From positions 1-51,134 of the forward strand of contig CALCGX010000002.1 of NCBI GenBank assembly GCA_937901225.1: a stretch of 51,134 nucleotides of DNA, given 5' to 3'. Shown piece after piece: positions 8,383 to 17,426 of the stretch; position 1 is the first letter of the stretch, and every line of letters begins with the position of its first letter. The DNA is from an uncultured Bacteroidales bacterium (GTDB lineage: Bacteria > Bacteroidota > Bacteroidia > Bacteroidales > Paludibacteraceae). The position numbers and the translations under genes are program-made. The notes under the pieces were generated by a model. It was given only the letters and a program-made list of their open reading frames with translations. It was not told where the DNA came from and searched no databases.

Positions 8383-8412
8383 AGAGGGAGGTCAATTCGA
8401 CCTCCCCTCTTG
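8383..8412. terminator. bidirectional hairpin between rsmD and galE
   Basis: A 12-bp stem with one bulged C (arms 8383-8394 and 8400-8412, AATTC loop) lies between the convergent rsmD and galE genes. T-rich DNA on the plus side and A-rich DNA on the other would serve both directions. Confidence 0.65.
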
Positions 8413-8432
8413 TTGTAGATTGTTCGTGTCTA

Positions 8433-9458
8433 TTATGAGCGGATCTTCTGTTCCCAGCGCCACGCACTGAGCAAAACATCTTCGATTGGCGTGTCTGCTT
8501 TCCAACCGAGTACGTTGTTCGCTTTATCCGGTTTTGCCCATACTTGTTCGATGTCGCCTTCTCGACGACCGACGATTTGATATGGAACTTTCACGCCAGT
8601 GACTTGCATGAACATATTGAGAATCTCCAAAACGCTCAAACCACGACCTGTACCAAGATTGAAGACTTCCACTTGCTCTGTAGCTTGATGGTTGAGCATG
8701 CGTTCTACTGCCTTGACATGTGCTTTTGCAAGATCAACCACATAGATATAATCGCGGATGCAAGAGCCATCAGGCGTGTTGTAGTCATCACCAAATACTT
8801 TCAACTCTGGGCGCAGACCTATAGCCGTTTGTGTTACAAAAGGCAAGAGATTTTGTGGTACTCCATTAGGTAACTCGCCAATCATGGCAGATGGGTGCGC
8901 GCCAATAGGGTTGAAATAGCGTAATATAGTAGCGTGCAACTGCGCATTGGCATGTGCTTCATCGCGGATAATCTCTTCGTTGATTTGCTTGGTGTTACCA
9001 TACGGAGAGAGTGCTACTTGGATAGGAGCTGTCTCGTCCACAGGTAGGTGTTCCTCGGTAGGTTGTCCATACACGGTGCAAGAACTTGAGAAAACGATGT
9101 TGTGTACATTGTGTGCCTTCATCTGCTCAAGCAAAGTGACAAGTGACATGAGGTTGTTGCGGTAGTACATCAATGGTTGTTCTACCGACTCACCAACAGC
9201 CTTGCTTGCTGCGAAATGGATAACGCCTTGTATATCAGGGTGTTTAGTGAATACTTGCGCAAGGGCTTGCGCATCGTTGCAGTCAACTTGTTCGAAGGCA
9301 GGACGAGTACCAACAATGGCAGCAACACCATCGAGAACATCTGCACTGGAGTTGCTGAGGTTGTCAATGACAACCACATCATACCCTTGTTGCATGAGTT
9401 CGACTGTTGTATGCGAACCGATATAACCAGTACCGCCTGTAACGAGAATACGAGCCAT
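8433..9458 (-). CDS. galE: UDP-glucose 4-epimerase
   Basis: A 341-residue extended short-chain dehydrogenase/reductase that interconverts UDP-glucose and UDP-galactose with bound NAD. Seen: the NAD motif 'VTGGTGYIGSHT' (residues 6-17), 'VIDNLSNSS', the catalytic Ser/Tyr region 'FSSSCTVYG' (about 121-129) and 'SPYGNTK' with the YxxxK pair (about 149-155), then 'RYFNPIGAHPS'. The length is normal. It lies 22 nt after a sugar-nucleotide-type nucleotidyltransferase, which suggests a shared role in nucleotide-sugar supply for surface glycans. It is the last gene of the TPR-ribH-lysC-yitT row. Confidence 0.94.
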   Translation of the reverse strand: MARILVTGGTGYIGSHTTVELMQQGYDVVVIDNLSNSSADVLDGVAAIVGTRPAFEQVDCNDAQALAQVFTKHPDIQGVIHFAASKAVGESVEQPLMYYRNNLMSLVTLLEQMKAHNVHNIVFSSSCTVYGQPTEEHLPVDETAPIQVALSPYGNTKQINEEIIRDEAHANAQLHATILRYFNPIGAHPSAMIGELPNGVPQNLLPFVTQTAIGLRPELKVFGDDYNTPDGSCIRDYIYVVDLAKAHVKAVERMLNHQATEQVEVFNLGTGRGLSVLEILNMFMQVTGVKVPYQIVGRREGDIEQVWAKPDKANNVLGWKADTPIEDVLLSAWRWEQKIRS

Positions 9459-9462
9459 GGAT

Positions 9463-9476
9463 AGTTAACAGTTGAT
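9463..9476. repeat. heptamer pair in the spacer upstream of galE
   Basis: Two 7-bp units (AGTTAAC, AGTTGAT) make up most of the 22-nt spacer between the nucleotidyltransferase stop and galE start, the same units as at 13314-13348. Confidence 0.75.
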
Positions 9477-9480
9477 GTTT

Positions 9481-10380
9481 TTAGAAGAGTTTGTTAGGAT
9501 ATACGCCAGCATCTACCAATGCTTTGATTTTATCTACTACCATCTGACGGTCGTCAGCATAGGTAACACCAAACCATTTTGCTGTAGTGTCAAGCACTTG
9601 GCATGTAGCTTTTCCCGATTTGATAAGATCATTTACCAAGGTTGGGATGTAGAACTCAGCTTTTAACTCTTGTGCATTTTCTGTCAAGAAGGCCTTGAAT
9701 GCTTCTTCGGCATATGCAAAATACTCAGGTGTGAATCCCCACATATTCATGCTTACAGGTGTCTCGAATGGAATTTCTACATCTGCACCATTGTCTTGAT
9801 ATACTACATGACCATTCTTGTTCTCAATAGCAGTACGCTCTACTACATCAGTAAGGAAACCCATTTTGTCAGTAGCGCATACACCACGACTTACTGTACC
9901 ATGCTCGCTGAGGGTGTTGCCTACACGATAACCTGCCATACAGTATTTACCCTCTTGACCATGTACGTCGAGGAGGAACTTAGCCATTACCTCAAAAGAC
10001 TCTTTTCCGTAGAAGTCATCAGCATTGATTACCATAAATGGCTCTTTAATTAAGTCTTTTGCCATCAATACTGCATGGTTAGTTCCCCATGGTTTGGTGC
10101 GCTCTGGATTGCGAGTAAAGCCCTCTGGGAGGTTGTCGATACCTTGGAAGCATACTTCGCATGGAACATGGTTGGCATACTTGCTTAATACGACTTTGCG
10201 GAAGTCATCTTCAAAATCCTTTCGGATAACAAATACTACTTTGCCAAAACCAGCACGCATAGCATCAAATACGCTATAGTCCATGATTGTTTCACCATTT
10301 GGACCTAGACCATCCAATTGCTTGAGTCCTCCGTAGCGACTACCCATACCAGCCGCGAGAATAAATAATGTAGGTTTCAT
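9481..10380 (-). CDS. sugar-phosphate nucleotidyltransferase-like protein
   Basis: A 299-residue NTP_transferase-fold protein. The N-terminal 'LFILAAGMGSRYGGLKQL' (residues 5-22) is the G-rich nucleotide-binding loop with the downstream Lys, and 'MVINADDFYG' (about 96-105) is the metal-binding Asp segment. The 'GPNGETIMDYSVFDA' signature places it in a Bacteroidetes group usually annotated only as nucleotidyltransferase; it is not a typical GalU, RfbA or GlmU. The product is probably a UDP- or other NDP-sugar. The C-terminus is typical α/β with no left-handed helix repeats. Its neighbour galE supports nucleotide-sugar work. The exact substrate is uncertain. Confidence 0.8.
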   Translation of the reverse strand: MKPTLFILAAGMGSRYGGLKQLDGLGPNGETIMDYSVFDAMRAGFGKVVFVIRKDFEDDFRKVVLSKYANHVPCEVCFQGIDNLPEGFTRNPERTKPWGTNHAVLMAKDLIKEPFMVINADDFYGKESFEVMAKFLLDVHGQEGKYCMAGYRVGNTLSEHGTVSRGVCATDKMGFLTDVVERTAIENKNGHVVYQDNGADVEIPFETPVSMNMWGFTPEYFAYAEEAFKAFLTENAQELKAEFYIPTLVNDLIKSGKATCQVLDTTAKWFGVTYADDRQMVVDKIKALVDAGVYPNKLF

Positions 10381-10417
10381 TGTTGTATAAATTTAGTTTA
10401 GTGATTATATCCTTTTC

Positions 10418-11527
10418 TTATTCATTGCTTATCTCGATCTTTCCATGACGTTTCCTGTGCTTAAGCCACAGACCATAGATCTCAGAGCAATTGCTTGCCG
10501 TGATAAACGCCTTGATATTGTTATCACGAATATATGCCATCAGCGATGCAAACTCTTCTTGAGTAAGCAATGATTGTATCTCTTTTGATTCTTCTCCAGT
10601 GTATCCTCCCTCTACTCTGTATAGAGAGCAGCCACGCACCAAATCGTTAACAATATAGCCACGTATGCGCTCGTGCTCGCGCGAGATGATACATACACGT
10701 TTGCGGCGATCTAATGAAGCGGTGAAATAGTTGACTACAATACCGTTAATCCATGTACCAATCAGTCCGATAACCACCATGCGGAAGTCATTGATTAAGA
10801 ATGCAGTACAACATATCAGTGCGCCACCGATCGACACCGACATGCCAATATCGAAGTGCATATACTTATTGATAATCTTTGCCAAAATATCCAATCCACC
10901 AGAGGAAGCATTGATACGGAATAAGATGGCTTGACATGCAGAAAGCAGGAACACGAAGCATACCAAGTCAAACCAGACATCACCCATACCCAAACCAGAA
11001 GACATCACAGAGTCACGCACTTGCTCCAACACCTCGCCTGCTCTACTCAATAAATATGGGTTGCCATTAGTATCCAACACAGTTTGCCCAGCCTGTAACT
11101 GTGCCAATATATCGGGATTTTCAATTACTTTGTGCGTAAAACAGGTATAAGGATATATGCGGTCGCACAATTGAGTCAGTGGGCCAAGAATCATGGCAGT
11201 ATAGACTGTTTTTGCACCAAACTCATTGCCTATCAGCAAGAAAGCCATAATCAATAGCACTGCATTGATGCCCATCACCCAATACGAGAACGTGTCAGCA
11301 GTGCCACCAAACAGCGTATTCAATACAATACTCAAACCAGAAATAGTTCCAATGATAAGATGACTTGGCATTAAGAAATAGTACACCGCAGCAGCACCAA
11401 TCAATATGCCTAAGTTCATAACTACAAACTCCTTCCAAAATTTTTTAGTCCCCAAGGCACTCCAAAATTCTGTTAGCAGCTCTTTCCAATAACTTATTGT
11501 AAAGTATTGTTTAATTGTATTATCCAT
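10418..11527 (-). CDS. YitT family membrane protein (DUF161/DUF2179)
   Basis: A 369-residue protein with hydrophobic spans near residues 32-55, 58-75, 85-110, 110-130, 185-210 and 220-265, forming the YitT_membrane region ('GAAAVYYFLMPSHLIIGTISGLSIVLN'-type first spans, then 'INASSGGLDILAKIINKY'). A soluble C-terminal DUF2179 domain follows (about 280-355), including 'YTGEESKEIQSLLTQEEFA'. An extra stretch of about 50 residues between two spans (about 130-180) is longer than in many family members. The molecular role of YitT proteins is not established. It starts 4 nt after the lysC stop, so it is in the same operon. Confidence 0.85.
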   Translation of the reverse strand: MDNTIKQYFTISYWKELLTEFWSALGTKKFWKEFVVMNLGILIGAAAVYYFLMPSHLIIGTISGLSIVLNTLFGGTADTFSYWVMGINAVLLIMAFLLIGNEFGAKTVYTAMILGPLTQLCDRIYPYTCFTHKVIENPDILAQLQAGQTVLDTNGNPYLLSRAGEVLEQVRDSVMSSGLGMGDVWFDLVCFVFLLSACQAILFRINASSGGLDILAKIINKYMHFDIGMSVSIGGALICCTAFLINDFRMVVIGLIGTWINGIVVNYFTASLDRRKRVCIISREHERIRGYIVNDLVRGCSLYRVEGGYTGEESKEIQSLLTQEEFASLMAYIRDNNIKAFITASNCSEIYGLWLKHRKRHGKIEISNE

Positions 11528-11531
11528 AATG

Positions 11532-12761
11532 TCAATCTTTTATCACTAATTTTGCCGTGCGACGAGTTATTTGGCTCAGCAATATATCGCGTCCTTCTTG
11601 CTCGCGCTTGAGTATTTCTGGTGTAGTACCTCTAACCGTAAGTAAACTCAAATTTTCGTTCCAAGTCACGCTATATGCTTCTTGCAGTTGTTTGATAGCT
11701 TGTAGCACAAAGCGAGTATTATCCACACATACAGATATTGTTACTGCACTCGACTGAATCAACGATACTTTCAGTCGATTCGCTTGGATTATCTGGAAGA
11801 TGTGGCTCAAACTTTCCTCTAACACAAAGGCCAAATCTTTCGCTCGCAACGTGATAAGTACCTGATTCATACGCCATATATACACTGGCACATCAATTGG
11901 ATTTGCTTGTGCAGTAATCACCGATCCTGCCGCCGTAGGCTCGCCAAATGGTTTGACGTATAGTGGAATCTTCTTATTCTCTAAAGGTCGAATTGTCTTG
12001 GGGTGAATCACTTGTGCACCGCTGTATGCCAACTCTACTGCATCGTAGTAGGTTAGTCGGTCTATCTTCACTGTGTTCGCTACTAAACGCGGATCAGCAT
12101 TCAAGATGCCTGGCACATCCTTCCATATCGTTACAGATTCAGCATCTAAAAAGTTTCCCAGCAATGCTGCCGTATAATCTGACCCTTCGCGCCCCAAGGT
12201 AGTATGCAAACCATCAATTGTTCCACCGATGAAACCTTGTGTCACAACTACGCTTGGACGATTAGCGCGTTCCCAGCCTGCACGAATCACTTGTGCAGAA
12301 GTTGCCATCTCCACTTGCGCTTCACGCCAAGTATTGTCTGTGCGTAAGAGTTTGGGCATGTTCCACCATTCGGTAGGAATACCACTTTTGAGCAAGAATA
12401 CAGCCACAATCTGTGTGGACATAATCTCTCCGAGGCTAACAATTTGGTCGTAGTTTTGGTCATATGACCACTCCTTATTATATTCAGGCATCATTGGCAA
12501 ACGCACATCCACATTGGGCTGTAGCCCTAGATCTTGCATGATATAGACATGCTGATCCAATACATTGAGCCATTCTTGCTCTGCTGTTTGCTCATCGTCT
12601 TTTGATAATGCTGCGACTACGCGCTCCAAAGCGTTAGTGGTTTTGCCCATAGCCGAAATCACAACCATCAGATCGTCGCTCGATTGAGCAACAATCTCTT
12701 TCAAGTTGCGAACGCCATTAGCATCCTTTACCGAAGCACCACCAAACTTATATACTTTCAT
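11532..12761 (-). CDS. lysC: aspartate kinase
   Basis: A 409-residue monofunctional aspartokinase making aspartyl-4-phosphate for lysine, threonine, methionine and diaminopimelate synthesis. The N-terminal 'KVYKFGGASV' (residues 2-11) is the family's KFGGxSV nucleotide loop. 'TQGFIGGT' and 'LGREGSDYTAALLG' (about 190-205) are the kinase/aspartate signatures. 'VTIWKDVPGILNADPR' is the regulatory loop. The C-terminal 120 residues fit a double ACT region that would bind a feedback amino acid. The 24 nt separating it from ribH are made only of heptamer repeats. The gene symbol is by family; paralogues elsewhere in the genome are not excluded. Confidence 0.9.
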   Translation of the reverse strand: MKVYKFGGASVKDANGVRNLKEIVAQSSDDLMVVISAMGKTTNALERVVAALSKDDEQTAEQEWLNVLDQHVYIMQDLGLQPNVDVRLPMMPEYNKEWSYDQNYDQIVSLGEIMSTQIVAVFLLKSGIPTEWWNMPKLLRTDNTWREAQVEMATSAQVIRAGWERANRPSVVVTQGFIGGTIDGLHTTLGREGSDYTAALLGNFLDAESVTIWKDVPGILNADPRLVANTVKIDRLTYYDAVELAYSGAQVIHPKTIRPLENKKIPLYVKPFGEPTAAGSVITAQANPIDVPVYIWRMNQVLITLRAKDLAFVLEESLSHIFQIIQANRLKVSLIQSSAVTISVCVDNTRFVLQAIKQLQEAYSVTWNENLSLLTVRGTTPEILKREQEGRDILLSQITRRTAKLVIKD

Positions 12762-12763
12762 CC

Positions 12764-12791
12764 CTTAAACACTAAACACTAAACCCTAAAC
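12764..12791. repeat. four heptamers forming the ribH-lysC spacer
   Basis: Four exact-length 7-bp units (CTTAAAC, ACTAAAC twice, CCTAAAC on the plus strand; GTTTAGT family on the coding strand) fill the spacer. The last unit supplies the TAG stop of ribH (12786-12788). Confidence 0.9.
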
Positions 12792-13313
12792 AAGGTTCGC
12801 CATCTTGATGGCAGTCACAGCACCCTCTACACCTTTATTGCCGAGGCGACCACCCGCACGGTCAAGCGCCTGCTGATGATCCAAGGTAGTCAGAACAGAG
12901 AATATGACAGGCACGGCCTTCATCAATCCGCTACCTGGCAGGGCCGTATTGGCATTCAGCAGGGTGATACCTTGGGTTACAGATTGGCATACATAATCAA
13001 AATGCGGTGTATCACCTTTGATTACACAACCAATAACAATGACGGCATCCGCCACTCCAAACGTACCAATGGTCTTTCGTCCCGATACATATTGTGCGGC
13101 AGCATAGGTCAGCTCCACCGTACCAGGCACGTGCATGACCTCTATCTTGTCCTCTTGCACGCCATGCTTGAGCAAGGTATCTATCGCACCCTGTGCCAAG
13201 GCGTGGGTGATTTCGCTGTTCCAATCGGCTACTACAATAGCATAGCGCTGACGTGAAAGCACGTCAGCGCTAGGCAATTCATTCGCATTATATTGCGATA
13301 AATCAGTTGTCAT
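12786..13313 (-). CDS. ribH: 6,7-dimethyl-8-ribityllumazine synthase
   Basis: A 175-residue lumazine synthase, the penultimate step of riboflavin synthesis. It condenses 5-amino-6-ribitylaminouracil with dihydroxybutanone phosphate in a multimeric cage. Seen: 'IVVADWNSEITHAL' (N-terminal strand and substrate loop), 'VPGTVELTYAAA' (about residues 63-74), 'VIVIGCVIKGDTPHFDYVC' with the catalytic-type His (about 90-108), and the closing 'DRAGGRLGNKGVEGA'. The first 20 residues are a polar extension. It stands between the TPR protein and lysC with repeat-built spacers on each side. Confidence 0.94.
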   Translation of the reverse strand: MTTDLSQYNANELPSADVLSRQRYAIVVADWNSEITHALAQGAIDTLLKHGVQEDKIEVMHVPGTVELTYAAAQYVSGRKTIGTFGVADAVIVIGCVIKGDTPHFDYVCQSVTQGITLLNANTALPGSGLMKAVPVIFSVLTTLDHQQALDRAGGRLGNKGVEGAVTAIKMANLV

Positions 13314-13348
13314 AATTAACAGTTAACAGTTGATAGTTAACAGTTGAT
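13314..13348. repeat. five heptamers forming the TPR-ribH spacer
   Basis: Five contiguous 7-bp units (AATTAAC, AGTTAAC, AGTTGAT, AGTTAAC, AGTTGAT) run exactly up to the ribH start codon (13311-13313) and occupy 35 of the 40 spacer bases. Confidence 0.9.
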
Positions 13349-13353
13349 GGTAA

Positions 13354-14031
13354 TTATTCTGCAATTGCGATATATTTCTCAATGTCTTGAGCCTCAGTAG
13401 AAGCAGGGTAATCAGCTTTGATAGTCTCAAATGCTTTCTTAGCAGCTACCTTGTTACCAAGTTCCAAATGCACAAAACCAGCTTTCTTCAAGCTCATAGG
13501 TGCGATGATGTCGTTGCCAGATTTAGCCGTAGCCTCAAACGCTTTAGCAGCTTTTCCGTACTCTCCAAGTTGTACGTAAGCATCGCCCAATAGTTGCAAT
13601 GCAGCAGGCTCGATAGTCAAGTCGTCTGCAGAGAACTTGCTCAAATAAGCAGCAGCATCCTCGTATTGACCTAATTGATAGTAGCAAATACCTGCGTACA
13701 ATGCAGCTAATTTGCCACCTTGGTAGCATTTGTACTCGTCTGCAATTGCTTGGAAACCAATGCACTCTGCATCATCACCATTGAGAGCTTTCTCCCAATC
13801 GCCTTGCATGAAATAGGTTACTGCTTTAGCATTCTCGTTGCTTACTTCTACTGCTTTGGGTTTGATTACATAAGTGTTCAAAGCCAAAACACCTACTACA
13901 ATAGCGACAATGATTGTTACTGCCCAAGTCAATTTGTTTTGATTTTTTTCGATCCACGCACTAGTGGTGTTGAGGGCCTCTTGTACGTTTTCAAGATTTT
14001 GATCCTCTACAGTTTGTTTTTTCTTTGCCAT
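13354..14031 (-). CDS. membrane-anchored tetratricopeptide repeat protein
   Basis: A 225-residue protein. It has a basic/polar cytoplasmic N-terminus (MAKKKQ…), one membrane span at about residues 35-55, then about four TPR-type helical pairs, best seen in 'AALYAGICYYQLGQYEDAAAYL', 'ALQLLGDAYVQLGEYGKAAKAFE' and 'SLKKAGFVHLELGNKVAAKKAFE'. The topology resembles YfgM (TPR_21), an inner-membrane protein facing the periplasm and interacting with the secretion machinery; that parallel is by architecture only. It heads the ribH-lysC-yitT-galE row and has its own promoter. Confidence 0.82.
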   Translation of the reverse strand: MAKKKQTVEDQNLENVQEALNTTSAWIEKNQNKLTWAVTIIVAIVVGVLALNTYVIKPKAVEVSNENAKAVTYFMQGDWEKALNGDDAECIGFQAIADEYKCYQGGKLAALYAGICYYQLGQYEDAAAYLSKFSADDLTIEPAALQLLGDAYVQLGEYGKAAKAFEATAKSGNDIIAPMSLKKAGFVHLELGNKVAAKKAFETIKADYPASTEAQDIEKYIAIAE

Positions 14032-14065
14032 ATTCTTTGTTTTTTATAATTTTCGATTAAGCGCA

Positions 14066-14096
14066 CAAAGGTACTGCTTTTTTTTTATATATGCAA
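14066..14096 (-). promoter_or_regulatory. promoter of the TPR-ribH-lysC operon
   Basis: On the minus strand TTG (14096-14094), 20 nt, TACCTTTG (14073-14066). The predicted start is about 30 nt upstream of the ATG at 14031. The -33 box continues as TTGCATATAT, like several others in the window. Confidence 0.8.
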
Positions 14097-14150
14097 GTAA
14101 ATGCAATAAATTTGCAATAATTTCTTATTTTGGCTATAAGCCTAAAATGA

Positions 14151-14480
14151 TTATTTTTCGTAGGTAGCGATGTTGCCTTCAGATTCTTGTACGCTCACTT
14201 TGTAGCAATTTTCTACATGGTCGCAGATCCAGCGTGCAATATTTTCTGAAGATGGATTTACGTCTAATACTTCATTGATATACTTGTGGTCAAACGTTTC
14301 TTTTACGATGTGTTTGATATGTGTAAAGTCTGTGACCATACCATCCTCATTAAGTGTTTCAGATTTGCAATAAACTGTTATCACGAAGTTATGACCATGC
14401 AATTCTTCGCACTTACTTTCATAACTCAAATGCAGATTGTGTGCTGCTGAAATAGTGATGCGTTTTTCTACGTAATACAT
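14151..14480 (-). CDS. queD: 6-carboxy-5,6,7,8-tetrahydropterin synthase / QueD
   Basis: A 109-residue member of the 6-pyruvoyltetrahydropterin synthase fold, acting early in queuosine (7-deazaguanine) synthesis. The zinc ligands are visible as His of 'ISAAHNL' (about residues 12-15) and the 'HGHNF' pair (about 29-33). The catalytic Cys is in 'SKCEELHGH' and the substrate Glu in 'VQESEG' near the end. It is short but typical for the bacterial QueD group. It follows the SDR gene by 34 nt on the same strand; the SDR is not a known queuosine enzyme. Confidence 0.9.
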   Translation of the reverse strand: MYYVEKRITISAAHNLHLSYESKCEELHGHNFVITVYCKSETLNEDGMVTDFTHIKHIVKETFDHKYINEVLDVNPSSENIARWICDHVENCYKVSVQESEGNIATYEK

Positions 14481-14514
14481 ATGCGTTTCTTTTGTATGAA
14501 TAAACTATGATTGA

Positions 14515-15273
14515 TTATTTTCGATACACTAAACTTCCACTCGCCTGATGCGTTGCCAACACCAGCACCTCGGCTATCTGCACATGCTCTGGCGCGCTCG
14601 CTGCGTAATACACCACATCGGCTATGTCATCGCCAGTCAGTGGCTTGATACCTTGATATACCTTGTCCGCACGTTCCTTGTCGCCGCTGAAACGAGTTAC
14701 GCTGAAGTTGGTCTCCACCAATCCTGGCTTCACATTCGTCACACGCAATGGTGTATCTACCAAGTCCATACGCAGTCCATCGCTCAGCACTTTTACGGCG
14801 GCTTTCGTAGCGCAATACACGCTTCCTCCTGGATACGCAGCATCGCCTGCCACCGAACCGATATTGATGATATGCCCCTTTCCGCGAACGATCATGCCTG
14901 GTACTACCAAGCGGGTAATCATCAGAAGGGCGGTGATATTCGTATCAATCATCGTGTCGTAATCTTCTTCCACACCAGCATATTCCTTGTCCATACCCAA
15001 CGCTAGTCCTGCATTGTTGACCAATACATCAATAGCTTGATATTGCTCGGGTAGGGTAGTAATCGCCTCTGCGGCGGCCTTTCGGTCACGCACATCGAAT
15101 GGCAATAGCAGCACATCCGTGCCATAAGTGGTTTCTAACTCTGTTTTGAGTGCTTTTAGTTTATCGGTACTGCGCGCGTTTAATAATAAGGTGTAACCTC
15201 CCTCAGCAAACTTGCGTGCACATGCAGCACCAATACCAGATGATGCGCCAGTGATAAAAGCAATTTTAGACAT
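14515..15273 (-). CDS. SDR family NAD(P)-dependent oxidoreductase (YdfG-like)
   Basis: A 252-residue classical short-chain dehydrogenase/reductase. Cofactor motif 'TGASSGIGAA' (residues 8-17); 'NARSTDKL' after β2 suggests NADP preference; 'DVLVNNAGLALG' (about 84-95); catalytic Ser in 'NIGSVAGDAAYPGG' and YxxxK in 'VYCATKAAV' (about 152-160). The pattern is close to YdfG/serine 3-dehydrogenase types (3-hydroxy acid dehydrogenase). The substrate is not determined by the sequence. It has its own promoter 30 nt upstream and appears to be co-transcribed with queD. Confidence 0.87.
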   Translation of the reverse strand: MSKIAFITGASSGIGAACARKFAEGGYTLLLNARSTDKLKALKTELETTYGTDVLLLPFDVRDRKAAAEAITTLPEQYQAIDVLVNNAGLALGMDKEYAGVEEDYDTMIDTNITALLMITRLVVPGMIVRGKGHIINIGSVAGDAAYPGGSVYCATKAAVKVLSDGLRMDLVDTPLRVTNVKPGLVETNFSVTRFSGDKERADKVYQGIKPLTGDDIADVVYYAASAPEHVQIAEVLVLATHQASGSLVYRK

Positions 15274-15302
15274 AGTGTTTCAATTATTACTAATTAACGC
15301 TG

Positions 15303-15333
15303 CAAAGGTAGTAAAAAAAAAGGATATCTGCAA
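15303..15333 (-). promoter_or_regulatory. promoter of the SDR-queD unit
   Basis: Minus strand TTG (15333-15331), 20 nt, TACCTTTG (15310-15303), about 30 nt upstream of the SDR start codon. Confidence 0.8.
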
Positions 15334-15340
15334 GAAAAAT

Positions 15341-15358
15341 GTCTTTTTTGTAAAAGAC
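15341..15358 (-). terminator. possible terminator after uvrB
   Basis: A 7-bp stem (15341-15347/15352-15358) lies about 50 nt after the uvrB stop; on the minus strand it is followed by ATTTTTC. Weak but well placed, directly ahead of the SDR promoter. Confidence 0.4.
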
Positions 15359-15407
15359 AAAGGATAAAGCAAAGAAGAATGATAGAACTTCCTTTAAAAA
15401 TCAATAT

Positions 15408-17423
15408 CTAGTTCATGGCTTGGAGTTTATCTTCCATTTGTAGCCATTCATCACGAAGGCGAGCTGCAGTATCAAAGTCAAGGTTCTTAGCTGCTTCCAA
15501 CATGGCACGACGTTGCTGCTCAGAAGCACGTTCAAGCTGTTTTTTGTTGTACTGCTGCCAAGGTGCTGATTTCCAGGCATCTTGAATCTTTTGCTCAAGT
15601 TGCTTTCTCTCCTCTTGCTCTTTACGCATGATAGCGATAAGTGGGCTTGTCTCAATGGTCTTGTTGAGAGCAGTGGGAGTAATGCCATGTCTGTGGTTGT
15701 AGGCAATTTGTTTTTCACGGCGGCGAAGCGTCTCATTGATGGTGAGTCGCATAGATGGTGTAATCTTGTCACCATACATGATAACTTTGCCATTGGGGTG
15801 ACGGGCCGCACGTCCAGCAGTTTGTGTGAGTGAACGATGGTCGCGCAAGAATCCTTCTTTATCGGCATCTAGAATAGCAACAAGACTGACCTCTGGTAAG
15901 TCAAGTCCTTCGCGTAAGAGATTGACACCAACGAGTACGTCATATAGCCCCTTGCGGAGATCTTCCATGATTTGTATGCGTTCGAGGGTGTCGATATCTG
16001 AATGGATATAGGCAGAACGTACGCCATAGCGGCGTAGGTATTCGTCCATTTCCTCTGCCATACGTTTGGTGAGTGTGGTGACGAGTACGCGCTCTTCTTT
16101 CTGTACGCGAAGACGAATCTCCTCCATGAGGTCGTCCACTTGATGATCGGATGATCGTACTTCAATCTCAGGGTCGAGTAAGCCGGTTGGACGGATGAGT
16201 TGATCTACAAAAATGCCGTTGGAGCGTTTTAACTCATAATCCGCTGGAGTAGCTGATACATAGATGGTTTGCCCTGTTTTTGCTTCAAACTCATCGAACA
16301 TAAGTGGGCGATTATCGCGTGCAGCTGGTAAACGGAAACCATATTGGATAAGGTTAGTTTTGCGGGCTTTGTCACCACCATACATGGCATGAATTTGCGG
16401 TACGGTAACGTGGCTCTCGTCAATGACAAGGAGCATGTCCTTTGGAAAATAGTCTAGTAGACAATAAGGTGGAGTGCCAGCTTCTCGTCCATCGAAATAG
16501 CGACTATAGTTTTCAATACCAGAACAATAGCCCAATTCTTGAATCATTTCCATATCATACTTGACACGCTCCTCGATGCGCTTGGCATAGAGTGGTTCGC
16601 CAATGTCGTGGAAGTATTGAATTTGGTTGGCAAGGTCTAGCTTAATCTGCGTGATGGCATCCGCTTGTTTGTCGGGGTTGGTGCAGAAGATAGTGGCGGG
16701 ATAGATGTTGTATGTATCAAACTCCTCCAGGACTTGGTTGGTGGCTAGGTCTAGTGTCATGATAGCATCTATCTCGTTGCCAAAAAACTCAATGCGCAGG
16801 ATATAGTCGGCATATGCGAGTGCAACATCTACTGTGTCTCCCTTAACACGGAAACGCCCTCGGTTGAGCTCGTTATCGTTGCGAATGTATTGCGAATCAA
16901 TGAGTTGGTTGAGCAGTGTGCTCATGTTACGAATCTCTCCTCGTGACACAGAAATGCATGACTGGCTGAAATCTTGTGGGTTACCGATTCCATATAGGCA
17001 ACTTACAGAAGATACCACGATGACATCTTTTCTTCCGCTTAATAGGGAGGAGATAGCGCTTAGTCGCAGTCGGTCGATTTCTTCGTTGATGGAAAGATCT
17101 TTTTCGATATATGTGTCGGTGGAGGGGATATATGCTTCAGGTTGATAGTAGTCGTAGTATGATACGAAATATTCCACCGCATTGTTAGGGAAGAATTGTC
17201 GCATCTCGCTATAAAGTTGTGCAGCGAGAGTTTTATTGTGGCTAAGAATGAGGGTGGGGCGGTTAATTTCTGAGATAACATTGGCGACAGTAAAAGTCTT
17301 TCCAGAGCCTGTAACACCAAGCAATGTTTGTGCTTCAGCTCCCGCACGAACGCCATCCACCAATTGGTGGATGGCTTCGGGTTGATCGCCAGTAGGACGA
17401 TATGGGGAGTGAAGTTGGAACAT
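15408..17423 (-). CDS. uvrB: excinuclease ABC subunit UvrB
   Basis: The 671-residue damage-verification helicase of nucleotide excision repair, which takes damaged DNA from UvrA and recruits UvrC. Walker A is in 'LLGVTGSGKTFTVANV' (about residues 34-49). The β-hairpin is at 'YYDYYQPEAYIPSTDTYIEKD' (about 91-111). The DEAD-like motif is 'LLVIDESHV', followed by 'VLVGVNLLREGLDLPEVSLVAILDADKEGFLRD', and the C-terminal UVR motif ends the chain ('AAKNLDFDTAARLRDEW', about 646-662). Full length. Its ATG lies 3 nt after the stop codon of the 3091-residue surface protein, and no promoter is visible in that gap, so it is either read through from the giant gene or uses a promoter inside it. Confidence 0.96.
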   Translation of the reverse strand: MFQLHSPYRPTGDQPEAIHQLVDGVRAGAEAQTLLGVTGSGKTFTVANVISEINRPTLILSHNKTLAAQLYSEMRQFFPNNAVEYFVSYYDYYQPEAYIPSTDTYIEKDLSINEEIDRLRLSAISSLLSGRKDVIVVSSVSCLYGIGNPQDFSQSCISVSRGEIRNMSTLLNQLIDSQYIRNDNELNRGRFRVKGDTVDVALAYADYILRIEFFGNEIDAIMTLDLATNQVLEEFDTYNIYPATIFCTNPDKQADAITQIKLDLANQIQYFHDIGEPLYAKRIEERVKYDMEMIQELGYCSGIENYSRYFDGREAGTPPYCLLDYFPKDMLLVIDESHVTVPQIHAMYGGDKARKTNLIQYGFRLPAARDNRPLMFDEFEAKTGQTIYVSATPADYELKRSNGIFVDQLIRPTGLLDPEIEVRSSDHQVDDLMEEIRLRVQKEERVLVTTLTKRMAEEMDEYLRRYGVRSAYIHSDIDTLERIQIMEDLRKGLYDVLVGVNLLREGLDLPEVSLVAILDADKEGFLRDHRSLTQTAGRAARHPNGKVIMYGDKITPSMRLTINETLRRREKQIAYNHRHGITPTALNKTIETSPLIAIMRKEQEERKQLEQKIQDAWKSAPWQQYNKKQLERASEQQRRAMLEAAKNLDFDTAARLRDEWLQMEDKLQAMN

Positions 17424-17426
17424 TCG